The notes: generated by a model from the letters alone, not told the origin. A stretch of DNA of 64,000 bases from Lentzea cavernae (GCF_014653695.1 NZ_BNAR01000027.1:1-64000); one strand, 5' to 3'; counted from the first letter of the stretch, positions 1 to 9,417 are shown. Program-made: numbers and translations.

Positions 1-59
1 CACGGCAAAGAGACCAGATCCAGCAACCCGCGACCCCGCCGAACAGGTTAAAACTCAAG

Positions 60-203
60 CTAGAGGATGTGCTCGCGGGCGGCGCCCAGGACGGGCTCGC
101 CCAGGATGTGCTCGCGGTCGGTTCCGGCCCCGGCGCCGTTCGCCGCCGTCACCGCGACGGCGGCGAGCAGCAGGGAGGCCGCGACGATCTTGAATGCGTT
201 CAT
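60..203 (-). CDS. Small secreted peptide, function unknown
   Basis: This is a 47-residue peptide. ATG at 203 is preferred over the longer open frame because a basic start (MNAFK), a 15-residue hydrophobic core and an AxA-like end (residues 1-25) form a good signal peptide. The mature part is only about 22 residues and contains the block REHIL twice, 13 residues apart; the matching 15-base DNA repeat lies at 64-78 and 103-117. It is transcribed divergently from the DNA ligase gene. No family is recognised. It could be a signalling or surface peptide, or a chance frame; the signal peptide argues for a real gene. Confidence 0.5.
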   Translation of the reverse strand: MNAFKIVAASLLLAAVAVTAANGAGAGTDREHILGEPVLGAAREHIL

Positions 204-293
204 GGTTCGGTAAACCCCCAGGTAGAACGGTTGGCGGGGGCAGCCTAACCCGCTCCTCAAGAAATTGTCAGTGCTCGGGTGCACCATGAACAC

Positions 294-1823
294 GTGCTCC
301 TTTCCGAACTGGTCGACACGTCAGCCGCCGTCGCGGCGACCCGGTCGCGCCTGGCCAAGGTCAAGGCGTTGTCCGCGTTGCTGCGCTCGGCGACGGCGGA
401 TGTGGTGGTCGCGGTGGTGTCGTTCCTCATAGGCACGCCGCGGCAGGGTCGCATCGGCACCGGCTGGCGCACGGTCCTCGACCTGGCCGTGCCGCCCGCC
501 GCCCACGCCGAGCTGACGATCGCCGAGGTCGACGCCGCGCTCGCCGAGGTGGCCACGACGTCCGGCAAGGGCTCGGCGCAGCGCCGGGTCGCCCTGCTGA
601 CGGCGCTGTTCGAGCGCTCGACCGAGGCGGAGCAGGACTTCCTGCGCCGGTTGCTCACCGGTGAGCTCCGCCAGGGTGCCCTGGAGGGCGTCATGCTGGA
701 CGCCATCGCCTCCGCCGCGGACGTGCCGGGCGAGACGGTGCGGCGCGCGTTCATGCTCTCCGGCCGCTTACCGGAGACGGCGGTGACCGCGCTCGACGGC
801 GGCGCGGAGGCGCTGGAGGCGTTCCGGCTGGAGGTCGGACGGCCCCTGCGGCCCATGCTGGCCTCACCGGCGGAGTCGCTGGACGAGGCGCTGACCGAGC
901 TCGGCAGCTGCGTGGTGGAGCACAAGCTCGACGGCGCGCGCATCCAGGTGCACCGCTCCGACGACGAGGTCCACGTCTACACGCGCACGTTGCGCGAGAT
1001 CACCAAGACGGTGCCGGAGCTCGTCGAGCTGGTGCGCGGCCTGCCGTGCACGTCCGTGGTGCTCGACGGCGAGACGCTGGCGCTGACCGACGAGGGCAGG
1101 CCCCGCCCGTTCCAGGAGACGATGAGCCGGTTCGGCGCGCAGGACGAACGCGAGCTGCTGCTGCACCCGTACTTCTTCGACTGCCTGCACCTCGACGGCA
1201 AGGACCTGCTCGACGAGCCGTTGCGCGACCGCCTCGCCGCGCTGCGGCAGGTGGCGGGCGAGCACGTCATCCCCGGTGTACTGGACCCGTCGCCGGAGGA
1301 GGCGGCGGGCGTCGTGACGGCGGCGCTGTCCGCGGGCCACGAGGGCGTGATGGTGAAGTCGCTGGCCTCGCCCTACGCGGCGGGCCGCCGCGGCCGCGCC
1401 TGGCAGAAGGTGAAGCCGGTGCACACGCTCGACCTGGTCGTGCTCGGCGTCGAATGGGGCAGCGGCCGCCGCCGCGGCTGGCTGTCGAACCTGCACCTGG
1501 GCGCCCGCGACCCCGACGGAGGCCCGCCCGTGATGGTCGGCAAGACCTTCAAGGGCCTCACCGACGAGCTGCTCAAGTGGCAGACCGATGCCCTGCAGGC
1601 CATCGCCACTGAACAGAGCGAGTGGGTCGTCGTGGTCCGCCCGGAGCTGGTGATCGAGATCGAGCTCGACGGCGTGCAGGTCTCGCCGCGCTACCCCGGT
1701 GGCGTCGCACTGCGGTTCGCCCGCGTCGTGCGCTACCGCCCGGACAAGGACCCGTCCGAAGCGACCACGATCGAGGAGGTGAGGGCACTCCTGCCCACCG
1801 CACAACATAATCCCCCGGCCTGA
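294..1823 (+). CDS. ligB: ATP-dependent DNA ligase (LigB type)
   Basis: The protein is about 509 residues and seals nicks using ATP, as in the auxiliary LigB (Rv3062-like) ligases of actinobacteria. The adenylation motif EHKLDG (Lys near residue 211) receives AMP. Downstream are the other nucleotidyltransferase motifs (DGE, EGVMVK, WQKVKP) and a C-terminal OB fold. The N-terminal third is the helical DNA-binding domain. GTG at 294 gives a start (MLLSELVD) and length matching mycobacterial LigB (about 507 aa); GTG at 279 is an in-frame alternative adding five residues. It is not essential where NAD-dependent LigA is present; a role in repair is inferred. Confidence 0.93.
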   Translation: MLLSELVDTSAAVAATRSRLAKVKALSALLRSATADVVVAVVSFLIGTPRQGRIGTGWRTVLDLAVPPAAHAELTIAEVDAALAEVATTSGKGSAQRRVALLTALFERSTEAEQDFLRRLLTGELRQGALEGVMLDAIASAADVPGETVRRAFMLSGRLPETAVTALDGGAEALEAFRLEVGRPLRPMLASPAESLDEALTELGSCVVEHKLDGARIQVHRSDDEVHVYTRTLREITKTVPELVELVRGLPCTSVVLDGETLALTDEGRPRPFQETMSRFGAQDERELLLHPYFFDCLHLDGKDLLDEPLRDRLAALRQVAGEHVIPGVLDPSPEEAAGVVTAALSAGHEGVMVKSLASPYAAGRRGRAWQKVKPVHTLDLVVLGVEWGSGRRRGWLSNLHLGARDPDGGPPVMVGKTFKGLTDELLKWQTDALQAIATEQSEWVVVVRPELVIEIELDGVQVSPRYPGGVALRFARVVRYRPDKDPSEATTIEEVRALLPTAQHNPPA

Positions 1824-1913
1824 CCGCCGGAGGGAGCCGGGCGTGCGCGATCGGGGCACGGACCGTGCTCAGCGGCGAAAATCGCGTGCGGCCGGTCGTG
1901 ACCCCGCAATAGC

Positions 1914-2717
1914 GTGAGGCCAGTGACCGACGCCTCCGCGCTGCTCAGCGCCTTCGACGCCCAAGCCCGCCCGGCCGAGTGGACGATCCTCGACCCCGGA
2001 GCCGAGGTGCACCAGGACGGCCCGGTGTTCCGGGTGCACTGGCCGCGCCGGCGGGGTTTCGTCGGCGGTCCGCCCGACCTCGGTGTCACCGGCTCCGAGC
2101 TGGACGCGCTCATCGCCCGGCAACGCGACTTCTTCGAGGCCCGCGGCCAAGGTGTCGAGTGGAAGACCTGGAGCCACGACACCCCTGCCGACCTGCCCGA
2201 ACGGCTGGTGGCGGCCGGGTTCGAGTCGGAGGGCCGCGAGACCGTGCTGATCGGCCTGGCCGAGGAGATGGCGGCGCAGGGCGAGGTCGACGGCGTCGTG
2301 ATCCGGGAGGCCGACGGCGTGGCGGACGTGCACCGGCTCGCTCTCACCGCCACGACGGTGTTCGGCCGCGGCCACGACTGGCTGGTGGACCGCCTGCTCG
2401 ACAAGAAGGACGACCCGAACGTCGTCGCGGTGCTCGCGGAGGCCGGCAGCACGATCGTGTCGTCCTCGCGCATCGAGATCGTGCCCGGCACCGAGTTCGC
2501 GGGCCTGTGGGGCGGCGGCACGCTGCCCGAGTGGCGCGGCAAGGGCATCTACCGCGCTCTCGTGGCGTACCGGGCCCGGCTGGCCGTCGAACGCGGCGTC
2601 AAGTACCTCCAGGTCGACGCCACCGAGGACAGCAGGCCGATCCTGGAGCGGCTCGGGTTCGTCGCGGTCACGACGACGACGGGGTACGCCTGGAACCCGA
2701 GCCGCATGCCCAGCTGA
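1914..2717 (+). CDS. GNAT family N-acetyltransferase
   Basis: This 267-residue protein has a C-terminal GNAT fold (about residues 125-262). The acetyl-CoA pyrophosphate loop is visible as RGKGIY, followed by the usual helix and the ERLGF strand near the end. The N-terminal 120 residues form an extra domain, possibly a degenerate second GNAT copy, as in other two-domain actinobacterial acetyltransferases. GTG at 1914 or GTG at 1923 may be the start. It stands alone between the ligase and guaB1. The substrate cannot be told from sequence. Confidence 0.8.
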   Translation: MRPVTDASALLSAFDAQARPAEWTILDPGAEVHQDGPVFRVHWPRRRGFVGGPPDLGVTGSELDALIARQRDFFEARGQGVEWKTWSHDTPADLPERLVAAGFESEGRETVLIGLAEEMAAQGEVDGVVIREADGVADVHRLALTATTVFGRGHDWLVDRLLDKKDDPNVVAVLAEAGSTIVSSSRIEIVPGTEFAGLWGGGTLPEWRGKGIYRALVAYRARLAVERGVKYLQVDATEDSRPILERLGFVAVTTTTGYAWNPSRMPS

Positions 2718-2742
2718 GACGCTGCGGGTATCGTGGAAGCAC

Positions 2743-4182
2743 GTGCGGTTCATCGAAGGGCATCGACCCTCTTACGACCTGACCTACGACGACGTGTTCC
2801 TCGTTCCCGGCCGCAGTGCCGTGGAGTCCCGGTTCGGCGTCGACCTCTCCACTTCGGACGCCACCGGGGCCACGATCCCGATCGTCGTCGCGAACATGAC
2901 GGCCGTCGCCGGACGCAGGATGGCCGAGACCATCGCGCGGCGCGGCGGGCTCGTCGTCATCCCGCAGGACGTGCCCACCGAGGCCGTCGCGGAGATCATC
3001 GCGTGGGTCAAGGAGCGGCATCCCGTGTGGGACACGCCGTTGACGCTCACCACGGGTGACGCGGTGGCGGACGCGTGGAACCTGCTGCACAAGCGGGCGC
3101 ACGGGGCCGTTGTCGTGGTCGACGACGGTGGGCGGCCCCTCGGGGTCGTCGACGAGGCGGCGCTCACCGGCGTCGACCGGTTCGCGCGGCTCGGGGACGT
3201 CATGAACACCGACGTGCTGAAGCTGTCGCTCGACTCGCGGCCCCAGGACGTGTTCGACGAGCTGCACCACAGCGCGCACAAGGTCGCGTTGGGCGTGGAC
3301 GAGGCGCACCGGCTCAGGGGCGTGCTGACCGAGCTCACGGCGCTGCGGGCCGAGGTCTACAAGCCGGCCACGGACGACGACGGCAAGTTGCGGGTCGCGG
3401 CGGCGGTCGGGGTCAACGGGGACGTCAGGGCCAAGGCCGAGGCGCTGGTCAAGGCCGGGGTGGACGTGCTGGTCGTCGACACCGCGCACGGCCACCAGGA
3501 GAAGATGCTCGCGGCGCTCAGGGCCGTGAAGGACGCGAACCCCGGTGTGCCGGTGGCGGCGGGCAACGTCGTGACCGCGGAGGGCGTGCGCGACCTGGTC
3601 GAGGCCGGCGCGGACATCATCAAGGTCGGTGTCGGGCCCGGCGCGATGTGCACGACGCGCATGCAGACCGGTGTCGGGCGGCCGCAGTTCTCCGCTGTGG
3701 CCGAGTGCTCCGCGGAGGCCCGCAAGCTCGGCAAGCACGTGTGGGCCGATGGTGGCGTGCGGCATCCACGCGACGTGGCTCTCGCCCTCGCGGCCGGCGC
3801 CAGCAGCGTGATGGTCGGCAGCTGGTTCGCGGGCACCTACGAGTCGCCCGGCGATCTGCAGCGGGACGAACGCGGGAACCTCTACAAAGAATCCTTCGGA
3901 ATGGCGTCGAAGCGTGCCGTGACGGCGCGGACGCGAGGGGACAACGCGTTCGAGCGGGCCAAGAAGGGCCTGTTCGAAGAAGGCATCTCCACGTCGAAGA
4001 TGCGGTTGGACCCGGTGCGTCCGAGCGTGGAGGACCTGCTCGATGCGATAGCGTCCGGCGTTCGCTCGGCCTGCACGTATGCCGGTGCGAACTCGCTGGA
4101 GGAATTCCACGACAAGGCTGTGCTCGGCATCCAGTCCGCCGCCGGTTTCGCGGAAGGAAGGCCGTTGCCAGGGGGATGGTGA
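2743..4182 (+). CDS. guaB1: GuaB1-type IMP dehydrogenase-related protein (probable GMP reductase)
   Basis: The protein is 479 residues with the IMPDH/GMP reductase barrel interrupted by a CBS pair (about residues 95-220). The catalytic loop GPGAMCTTR places the nucleophilic Cys at residue 303, followed by TGVGRPQ. Length and the start (RFIEGHRPSYDLTYDDV) match actinobacterial GuaB1, which in Mycobacterium smegmatis acts as an NADPH-dependent GMP reductase rather than IMP dehydrogenase. It would return GMP to IMP, with the CBS domains sensing purine nucleotides. Start is GTG at 2743. An ABC exporter begins 3 bases downstream and may be cotranscribed. Confidence 0.88.
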   Translation: MRFIEGHRPSYDLTYDDVFLVPGRSAVESRFGVDLSTSDATGATIPIVVANMTAVAGRRMAETIARRGGLVVIPQDVPTEAVAEIIAWVKERHPVWDTPLTLTTGDAVADAWNLLHKRAHGAVVVVDDGGRPLGVVDEAALTGVDRFARLGDVMNTDVLKLSLDSRPQDVFDELHHSAHKVALGVDEAHRLRGVLTELTALRAEVYKPATDDDGKLRVAAAVGVNGDVRAKAEALVKAGVDVLVVDTAHGHQEKMLAALRAVKDANPGVPVAAGNVVTAEGVRDLVEAGADIIKVGVGPGAMCTTRMQTGVGRPQFSAVAECSAEARKLGKHVWADGGVRHPRDVALALAAGASSVMVGSWFAGTYESPGDLQRDERGNLYKESFGMASKRAVTARTRGDNAFERAKKGLFEEGISTSKMRLDPVRPSVEDLLDAIASGVRSACTYAGANSLEEFHDKAVLGIQSAAGFAEGRPLPGGW

Positions 4183-4185
4183 GAA

Positions 4186-5139
4186 GTGGACGAAGCGGTC
4201 TCGGTAAGAGATCTCCGCAAAGTCTATAAAACGGGACAAAAGCCAGCGGTGGACGGATTGAGCTTCGACGTCCGCCGCGGCGAGGTCTTCGGACTGCTCG
4301 GGCCGAACGGCGCGGGCAAGACGACCACGGTCGGTGTCCTCACCACGCGCGTCCGCCCCACCTCGGGGCAGGCGCTCGTGGAGGGCGTCGACGTGGTGGC
4401 CGACTCCAAGCGCGCACGGCAGCTGCTCGCCGTCGTGCCGCAGCGCAACAACCTCGACCGGTCGCTCAACGCGCGGCAGAACCTGCTGTTCCACGCGGCC
4501 TACCACGGCATCGGGCCGAAGGAACGCCAGCGGCTCGCCGACGACATCATCGAGCGGATGGGTCTCAAGGACCACCAGAACGCGCTCGTCGACACGTTGT
4601 CCGGCGGGCAGGCGCAGCGGTTGATGATCGCCCGCGCGCTGATGCACCGGCCGAAGGTCCTGTTCCTCGACGAACCGAGCACCGGGCTCGACCCGCAGGC
4701 CAGGCTCTTCGTCCACGAGCGCGTCGCCGCACTGCACGCGGACGGCGTCACGGTCGTGCTCACCACGCACGACATGGACGAGGCCACCAAGCTCTGCGAC
4801 CGCGTCGGCATCGTCGACCACGGCAAGCTGCTCACGCTCGACACCCCGGACGAGCTCACGAAGAACCTGCCCGGCAGCGACACGGTCAGCGTCTCGGTGA
4901 GCCCGAACGGCCACGACTCCGCCAAGATCGTCCAGGTGCTGTCCGAAGTGGACGGAGCCCAGCGCGTCGAGGAGGTCGGGAACATGTTCCGCGTCTACAC
5001 CGACGCCGACACCGCGCTCACGCTGCCGGCCGTGCTCAACGCCCTGCGGGACCTCGACGTCACGGTCAGCGACGTCGCGATCGGCAAGCCCAGCCTGGAG
5101 GACGTCTTCATCCACCTGACGGGCAGGGAGCTCCGGTGA
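4186..5139 (+). CDS. ABC exporter ATP-binding protein (DrrA-like)
   Basis: This is a 317-residue ATPase of the daunorubicin-resistance/ABC-2 class. Walker A (GPNGAGKTT) lies near residue 43, signature LSGGQ near 142, Walker B with LFLDEP near 162 and the switch His (LTTHD) near 195. The C-terminal 90 residues are the usual DrrA-type extension. GTG at 4186 follows guaB1 by 3 bases, and the end overlaps the permease start by 4 bases (GTGA), so the two subunits are translationally coupled. It energises export of an unidentified lipid, drug or polymer. Confidence 0.9.
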   Translation: MDEAVSVRDLRKVYKTGQKPAVDGLSFDVRRGEVFGLLGPNGAGKTTTVGVLTTRVRPTSGQALVEGVDVVADSKRARQLLAVVPQRNNLDRSLNARQNLLFHAAYHGIGPKERQRLADDIIERMGLKDHQNALVDTLSGGQAQRLMIARALMHRPKVLFLDEPSTGLDPQARLFVHERVAALHADGVTVVLTTHDMDEATKLCDRVGIVDHGKLLTLDTPDELTKNLPGSDTVSVSVSPNGHDSAKIVQVLSEVDGAQRVEEVGNMFRVYTDADTALTLPAVLNALRDLDVTVSDVAIGKPSLEDVFIHLTGRELR

Positions 5140-5906
5140 GCCAACTCAGGACCTTCCAGGCGATCCTGTGGCGCGACGTCTTCGTCACGGGCCGCGAGCT
5201 GCCGAGCTTCCTCGCGCAGGTGATCATCCAGCCGTTCTTCATCCTCTTCATCTTCGCGAAGGTGCTGGGGGACATCGGGTACGTGCAGGGCGACTTCGCG
5301 CAGGTGCTGTTACCGGGCATCATCGCGATGAACGGGTTCCTGGGCGCGTTGCAGAACACGACGCTGCCGCTGGTGCTCGACTTCTCGTGGACGCGGGAGA
5401 TCGAGGACCGGCTGCTCGCGCCGATCTCCATCCCGCTCGTCGCGGTGGAGAAGATCGTGTTCGGCGCGATCCGCGGCTTCTTCGCGGCCGTGCTGATGGT
5501 GCCCGTCGGGTTCGTGATGCTCGACATCTCCTGGGCGTGGGAGGGCGTTCCGGGCGCGCTGCTGGTGATCGTGCTCGGATGTCTCGCCGGCGGCAGCGTC
5601 GGACTGGTCATCGGCACGTCCGTGCCCGCGCGCCGGGTCAACGTGATGTTCGCGGTGATCCTCACCCCGATCCTGTTCACGGGTTCCGCCCAGTTCCCGT
5701 GGCGGTCGCTCAGCGACGACCTGCTGTGGTTCAAGGTGGTCTGCGCGCTCAACCCGCTGACGTACGTGAGCGAGGGCATGCGCGCCGAGCTCGTGCCGGA
5801 CGTGCCGCACATCCCGTTGCCGATCGTGCTGCTCGTGCTCGTCGTCGCGATCGCGGGCTTCGGCGGCCTCGGTCTGCGGGGCTTCATGAAACGGGCCCTG
5901 GACTAG
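5136..5906 (+). CDS. ABC-2 type permease (DrrB-like)
   Basis: This 256-residue protein has six hydrophobic segments and ABC-2 membrane features, including a cytoplasmic start (FQAILWRDVFVTGRELPSF) and the ALNPLTYVSEGMR block before the last membrane helices. It is the membrane partner of the ATPase encoded immediately upstream, with which it shares a 4-base overlap. The pair probably works as a 2+2 exporter. The substrate is unknown. A strong bidirectional terminator follows. Confidence 0.9.
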   Translation: MSQLRTFQAILWRDVFVTGRELPSFLAQVIIQPFFILFIFAKVLGDIGYVQGDFAQVLLPGIIAMNGFLGALQNTTLPLVLDFSWTREIEDRLLAPISIPLVAVEKIVFGAIRGFFAAVLMVPVGFVMLDISWAWEGVPGALLVIVLGCLAGGSVGLVIGTSVPARRVNVMFAVILTPILFTGSAQFPWRSLSDDLLWFKVVCALNPLTYVSEGMRAELVPDVPHIPLPIVLLVLVVAIAGFGGLGLRGFMKRALD

Positions 5907-5920
5907 ACCCGCCAACGAAG

Positions 5921-5955
5921 AGCGGCCCCGCGCGACGAAGCGCGGGGCCGCTTTT
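5921..5955. terminator. Bidirectional intrinsic terminator
   Basis: A 12-bp perfect GC-rich stem (AGCGGCCCCGCG with its complement at 5941-5952, loop 8) is followed by TTTT on the plus strand. It lies between the convergent DrrB-like permease and phoH genes and can serve both. Confidence 0.85.
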
Positions 5956-5968
5956 CCGTGTCACGACA

Positions 5969-7357
5969 CTAGGAGGCGTAGTCCTCCTCCAGCATCTCGG
6001 TGACGAGGGCCGCGATCGGCGAACGCTCCGAGCGCGTCAGCGTGATGTGGGCGAAGAGCGGGTGGCCCTTCAGCTTCTCGATCACCGCCGCCACGCCGTC
6101 GTGCCGGCCGACCCGCAGGTTGTCGCGCTGCGCCACGTCGTGCGTCAGCACCACCCGCGAGTTGCTGCCCAGACGCGACAGCACGGTCAGCAACACGTTG
6201 CGCTCCAACGACTGCGCCTCGTCGACGATCACGAAGGAGTCGTGCAGCGAGCGGCCGCGGATGTGGGTGAGGGGCAGGACCTCGAGCATCCCGCGGTCCA
6301 TCACCTCTTCCACCACCGCCTGGCTCACCAGCGCGCCGAGGGTGTCGAACACCGCCTGCGCCCACGGCCCCATCTTCTCGTTCTCACTGCCCGGCAGGTA
6401 GCCGAGCTCCTGGCCGCCGACCGCGTACAACGGCCGGAAGACCACGACCTTGCGGTGCTGCCTGCGCTCCATCACGGCTTCGAGACCGGCGCACAGCGCC
6501 AGTGCCGACTTGCCGGTGCCCGCACGTCCGCCCAGCGAGACGATGCCGACGTCGGAGTCCAGCAACAGGTCCAGGGCGACCCGCTGTTCGGCGGACCTCC
6601 CGTGCAGTCCGAACGCCTCCCGATCTCCGCGCACCAGCTTGATCTGCTTGTCCGCGGTCACCCGGCCCAGAGCGCTCGACGTGCCCGACAGCAACCGGAT
6701 CCCGGTGTGGCAGGGCAGTTCCGCGAGGTGCTCCAGGTCCTCGTACTGGGTGGGGTCGACGACGTTCTCCTTGAACAGGCCGTCCACGAGGGACTGCGGA
6801 ACGTCCATGTCGGACATTCCCGTCCAGCCTGACAGGGTGACGTCGTGCGCCCGGTACTCCTCCGCCGGCAGGCCGACCGATCCGGCCTTGACCCGCAGCG
6901 GCATGTCCTTCGTCACCAGGGTGACGTTGCGCCCCTCAGCAGCGAGGTTGAGGGAGCACGCGAGGATTCGGGCGTCGTTGGAGTCCGTTCGGAAACCTGA
7001 TGGCAACACCTCCTGGTCGGAGTGGTTGAGCTCGACGTGCAAGGTGCCTCCCAGATCCCCGATGGGGACCGGCGAATCGAGGCGACCATGCCGCAAGCGC
7101 AGGTCGTCGAGGAGGCGCAGGGCTTCCCTCGCGAACCAGCCCAGTTCGGGGTGGTGGCGCTTGCCCTCCAGCTCGCTGATCACCACGAGCGGGAGCACGA
7201 CCTCGTGCTCCGCGAACCTGGTGGGGGCGAGGGGATCGGACAGCAGTACCGACGTGTCCAGCACGTATGTCGTGATGGCCGGTGCGGCGGACTTGCGCCG
7301 GGAGGAAGAACTGCGCGATGAGCCTGAGGAACGGCTCGCGGGACGTCGTGCGTTCAC
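5969..7357 (-). CDS. phoH2: PhoH family protein with PIN domain (PhoH2 type)
   Basis: The protein is about 462 residues: a short Ser/Arg-rich leader, a PIN ribonuclease domain (YVLDTSVLL acidic start, later DSNDARIL) and a C-terminal PhoH ATPase with Walker A GRAGTGKS. This order matches mycobacterial PhoH2 (Rv1095), which combines RNA unwinding and cleavage. GTG at 7357 is chosen because GAGGGA lies just upstream; a start nearer the PIN domain is possible. No clear antitoxin (PhoAT) frame is recognisable upstream. It sits near fumC, as in mycobacteria. Confidence 0.87.
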   Translation of the reverse strand: MNARRPASRSSGSSRSSSSRRKSAAPAITTYVLDTSVLLSDPLAPTRFAEHEVVLPLVVISELEGKRHHPELGWFAREALRLLDDLRLRHGRLDSPVPIGDLGGTLHVELNHSDQEVLPSGFRTDSNDARILACSLNLAAEGRNVTLVTKDMPLRVKAGSVGLPAEEYRAHDVTLSGWTGMSDMDVPQSLVDGLFKENVVDPTQYEDLEHLAELPCHTGIRLLSGTSSALGRVTADKQIKLVRGDREAFGLHGRSAEQRVALDLLLDSDVGIVSLGGRAGTGKSALALCAGLEAVMERRQHRKVVVFRPLYAVGGQELGYLPGSENEKMGPWAQAVFDTLGALVSQAVVEEVMDRGMLEVLPLTHIRGRSLHDSFVIVDEAQSLERNVLLTVLSRLGSNSRVVLTHDVAQRDNLRVGRHDGVAAVIEKLKGHPLFAHITLTRSERSPIAALVTEMLEEDYAS

Positions 7358-7664
7358 GGCAACTCCCTCACGAACGCGGCACCCGCGTCCGCTCCTCGCT
7401 GGGCCAGGCACCACCCTGATCGGTCGTCTCGCCTTCCGCCGGTGTGGCGTCAGGCAGGTCGACCACGAGGGCCGGGTGCCGGCCCCCTCGCGACTTTTTC
7501 TGCCACGATCAGAGCCTCCCTGCGCGGTCCGCAGTGGTCGCGTCCCGCCGCTTTCGAAGTTACCTGTGGAAGTGCCCCATCTGCACGAAGCCACACAGGT
7601 GAATCCGAATTTGTCATCTTCCGGACAACAACCCGAAACGTGACCGCATCCGTGTTCCAGCAGG
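7358..7664. other. Intergenic region upstream of phoH2
   Basis: This 307-bp gap lies between the phoH2 start and the end of the peptidase-like gene, both on the minus strand. It must contain the phoH2 promoter. I see no convincing coding frame, hairpin with a T-run or known riboswitch here. Confidence 0.5.
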
Positions 7665-8915
7665 TCAGATGGTGTTCTCGTGAGCGGTGCGCGCCAGCCA
7701 CGAGAGGCCGTCCCTCACCTGGGATTCGAGTGATTTCGGGGTGAGGGGCTCGTCGAGAAGTCTCAGATAGCGGGAGTCGAGCGTTTCACCGGGCGCGCGG
7801 ACGTCGAGCCAGGCCCGCACGAGACGCACTCCCTCGACGTAAGTCGTGGTGTACGCGCGCCACAGCGGATCGGCCAGAAAGCGCACCATCTGCCGTGCGC
7901 GGCGGTCGGGGACTAGCAGCCACCTGCGCAGATGCGCAACGACGTCATCCTGATCCGCGCCACGATCGTGTAGCAGCAGAGCGGCGTCCTGCCGCACCGT
8001 GAGCAGGCCCGATGCCGCCGCCTCGACCTTTTCGGACAGTTCGCCGTCCATTCGCAACCCCAGGTCGCGGAAGATCCCTTCCGTCCACGGCCCCCAGCCC
8101 GGCCCGACGGCGGCGTGCAGGCCCAGGTCCGCCATGCCCTCGGCCATCAGGCACTGCGGCGTGTTGATCAGGAAGATCGACTGCTCCGCGTGGCCGCGCT
8201 TGGCGACCAGGCCCGCGTCCTTGCGGCAGTGCTCGGTGTGGTGGCCGGGGTAGGACTCGTGCGCGACGAGGTGCGGCAGGTTCGACATGCGGTGGCCGAG
8301 GTCGGCGTTGATCGCGACGCGGGACCGGTAGCCGCCCAGGTAGTAGTTGAAGCCGCTCCACGGCTTGTTGGTGACGACCTGGTACTCGACGATCTCCTGC
8401 TCGGGCAGCTCGTACTTCTGGCGCACCCGGTCCCTCAGCGCGCTGGAGATGGCCTGCACGGCGCCCTGGAGCCTGCGCGCGGGCACCTCGTCGGCCGTGC
8501 GGAAGGCCGTGAGGCGGTCGGCGAGTGACCCCGGTCCTCCGAGGACCGCGTCGAGCTTGCGGTGGGCCTGCGCGTACGAGTCCTCGTCGCCGGGGCGGAC
8601 GCGGACCTGGAAGTACTGCTGGACCTCGTCCACGAACGAGACGCGCTCGCCGCCGAGCTTGCGCGCGGTGCACTCCAACGCCCTGAGGTGCGCGTCGAGG
8701 AACTGCTTGCGCTGGTCGGCGAGGTCGGTGCCCGGAAGCTCCCTGAGCAGCAACCGGGCCTGGTCGCGCATCGCCCTGGGGTGCAGGCGCGGTTCGTTGT
8801 CGACTGCCCGGCTCAGCGCCGGGTCGCCGGTGAACGAGTCGACGAACCCGGACACCAGGCGCCCGAGCCGCAGCCCGAGCACCAGATATCCGCGAACCAG
8901 CTCGTCAGCGTCCAT
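7665..8915 (-). CDS. DUF885-like putative zinc metallopeptidase
   Basis: This 416-residue, mostly helical protein contains VAHESYPGHHTEH, the HExxxGHH zinc motif typical of DUF885/carboxypeptidase-like proteins, near residue 223. A second conserved block (LMAEGMADLG) about 40 residues later supplies the third zinc ligand in gluzincins. No signal peptide is present, so it is probably cytoplasmic. Start is ATG at 8915. Substrate and role are unknown. Confidence 0.75.
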   Translation of the reverse strand: MDADELVRGYLVLGLRLGRLVSGFVDSFTGDPALSRAVDNEPRLHPRAMRDQARLLLRELPGTDLADQRKQFLDAHLRALECTARKLGGERVSFVDEVQQYFQVRVRPGDEDSYAQAHRKLDAVLGGPGSLADRLTAFRTADEVPARRLQGAVQAISSALRDRVRQKYELPEQEIVEYQVVTNKPWSGFNYYLGGYRSRVAINADLGHRMSNLPHLVAHESYPGHHTEHCRKDAGLVAKRGHAEQSIFLINTPQCLMAEGMADLGLHAAVGPGWGPWTEGIFRDLGLRMDGELSEKVEAAASGLLTVRQDAALLLHDRGADQDDVVAHLRRWLLVPDRRARQMVRFLADPLWRAYTTTYVEGVRLVRAWLDVRAPGETLDSRYLRLLDEPLTPKSLESQVRDGLSWLARTAHENTI

Positions 8916-9144
8916 GATTCGGAGAGCTTAGGCCGTCTACCACAGGGGCTTGCTCGCGACCGAATCGCGAATGCACGACCACCTGATCGGGGAATGTTGT
9001 TGATCTTGCCGTCACACAATGGTGTCACACGGACGGCCGATTGCGCGGAATGCCTATAGCGTTTCCGCACGGATACCCCACCGGTCCGGAGATCCCCGAA
9101 GACTCCGGAAATGACGGGGATAACCCGACATGAAGGAGAATCAC

Positions 9145-9417
9145 ATGAAGAAGGCTTGTGCCGTGGTTGCCGCCGCTGCCGCGCTGTCGCTCGCGTTCGC
9201 CCCGGCCGCCATGGCGGGCGAGGGTCACGGCCACCACGGCCACGGTGGACACCACTGGTCCAACGGCCCGCTGCTGGTCCTCCTGAACGGCAACAACGTC
9301 AACGGCACCGTCGGCGCCTGCGGCAACAACGTCGGCGTCCTGGGCGCTGCCGTGCCGATCAACTCCCCGTCGATCACCGGCACCTGCGCGTCCGGCGGCA
9401 TCGTCGACGAGGGCTGA
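9145..9417 (+). CDS. Chaplin-like small secreted protein 1
   Basis: This 90-residue precursor has a clear signal peptide (MKKAC... to AMA, about residues 1-24), a His/Gly-rich segment and a core with GNNVN, then CGNNVGVLG and a second Cys 22 residues later. The pattern GN-x-V...CGN-x-V-x-V-x-G...C resembles the chaplin domain of Streptomyces aerial hyphae. ATG at 9145 is chosen because AAGGAGA lies at 9133-9139; the upstream ATG at 9130 leaves no RBS. A paralogue follows after a terminator. A surface-active amyloid role is inferred only. Confidence 0.72.
   Translation: MKKACAVVAAAAALSLAFAPAAMAGEGHGHHGHGGHHWSNGPLLVLLNGNNVNGTVGACGNNVGVLGAAVPINSPSITGTCASGGIVDEG

Noticed and set aside
2668..5115. 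815-codon minus-strand frame opposite guaB1 and the ABC ATPase
   Set aside because: Antisense composition rich in His, Arg, Val, Gln with no domain; the plus-strand genes have strong motifs.
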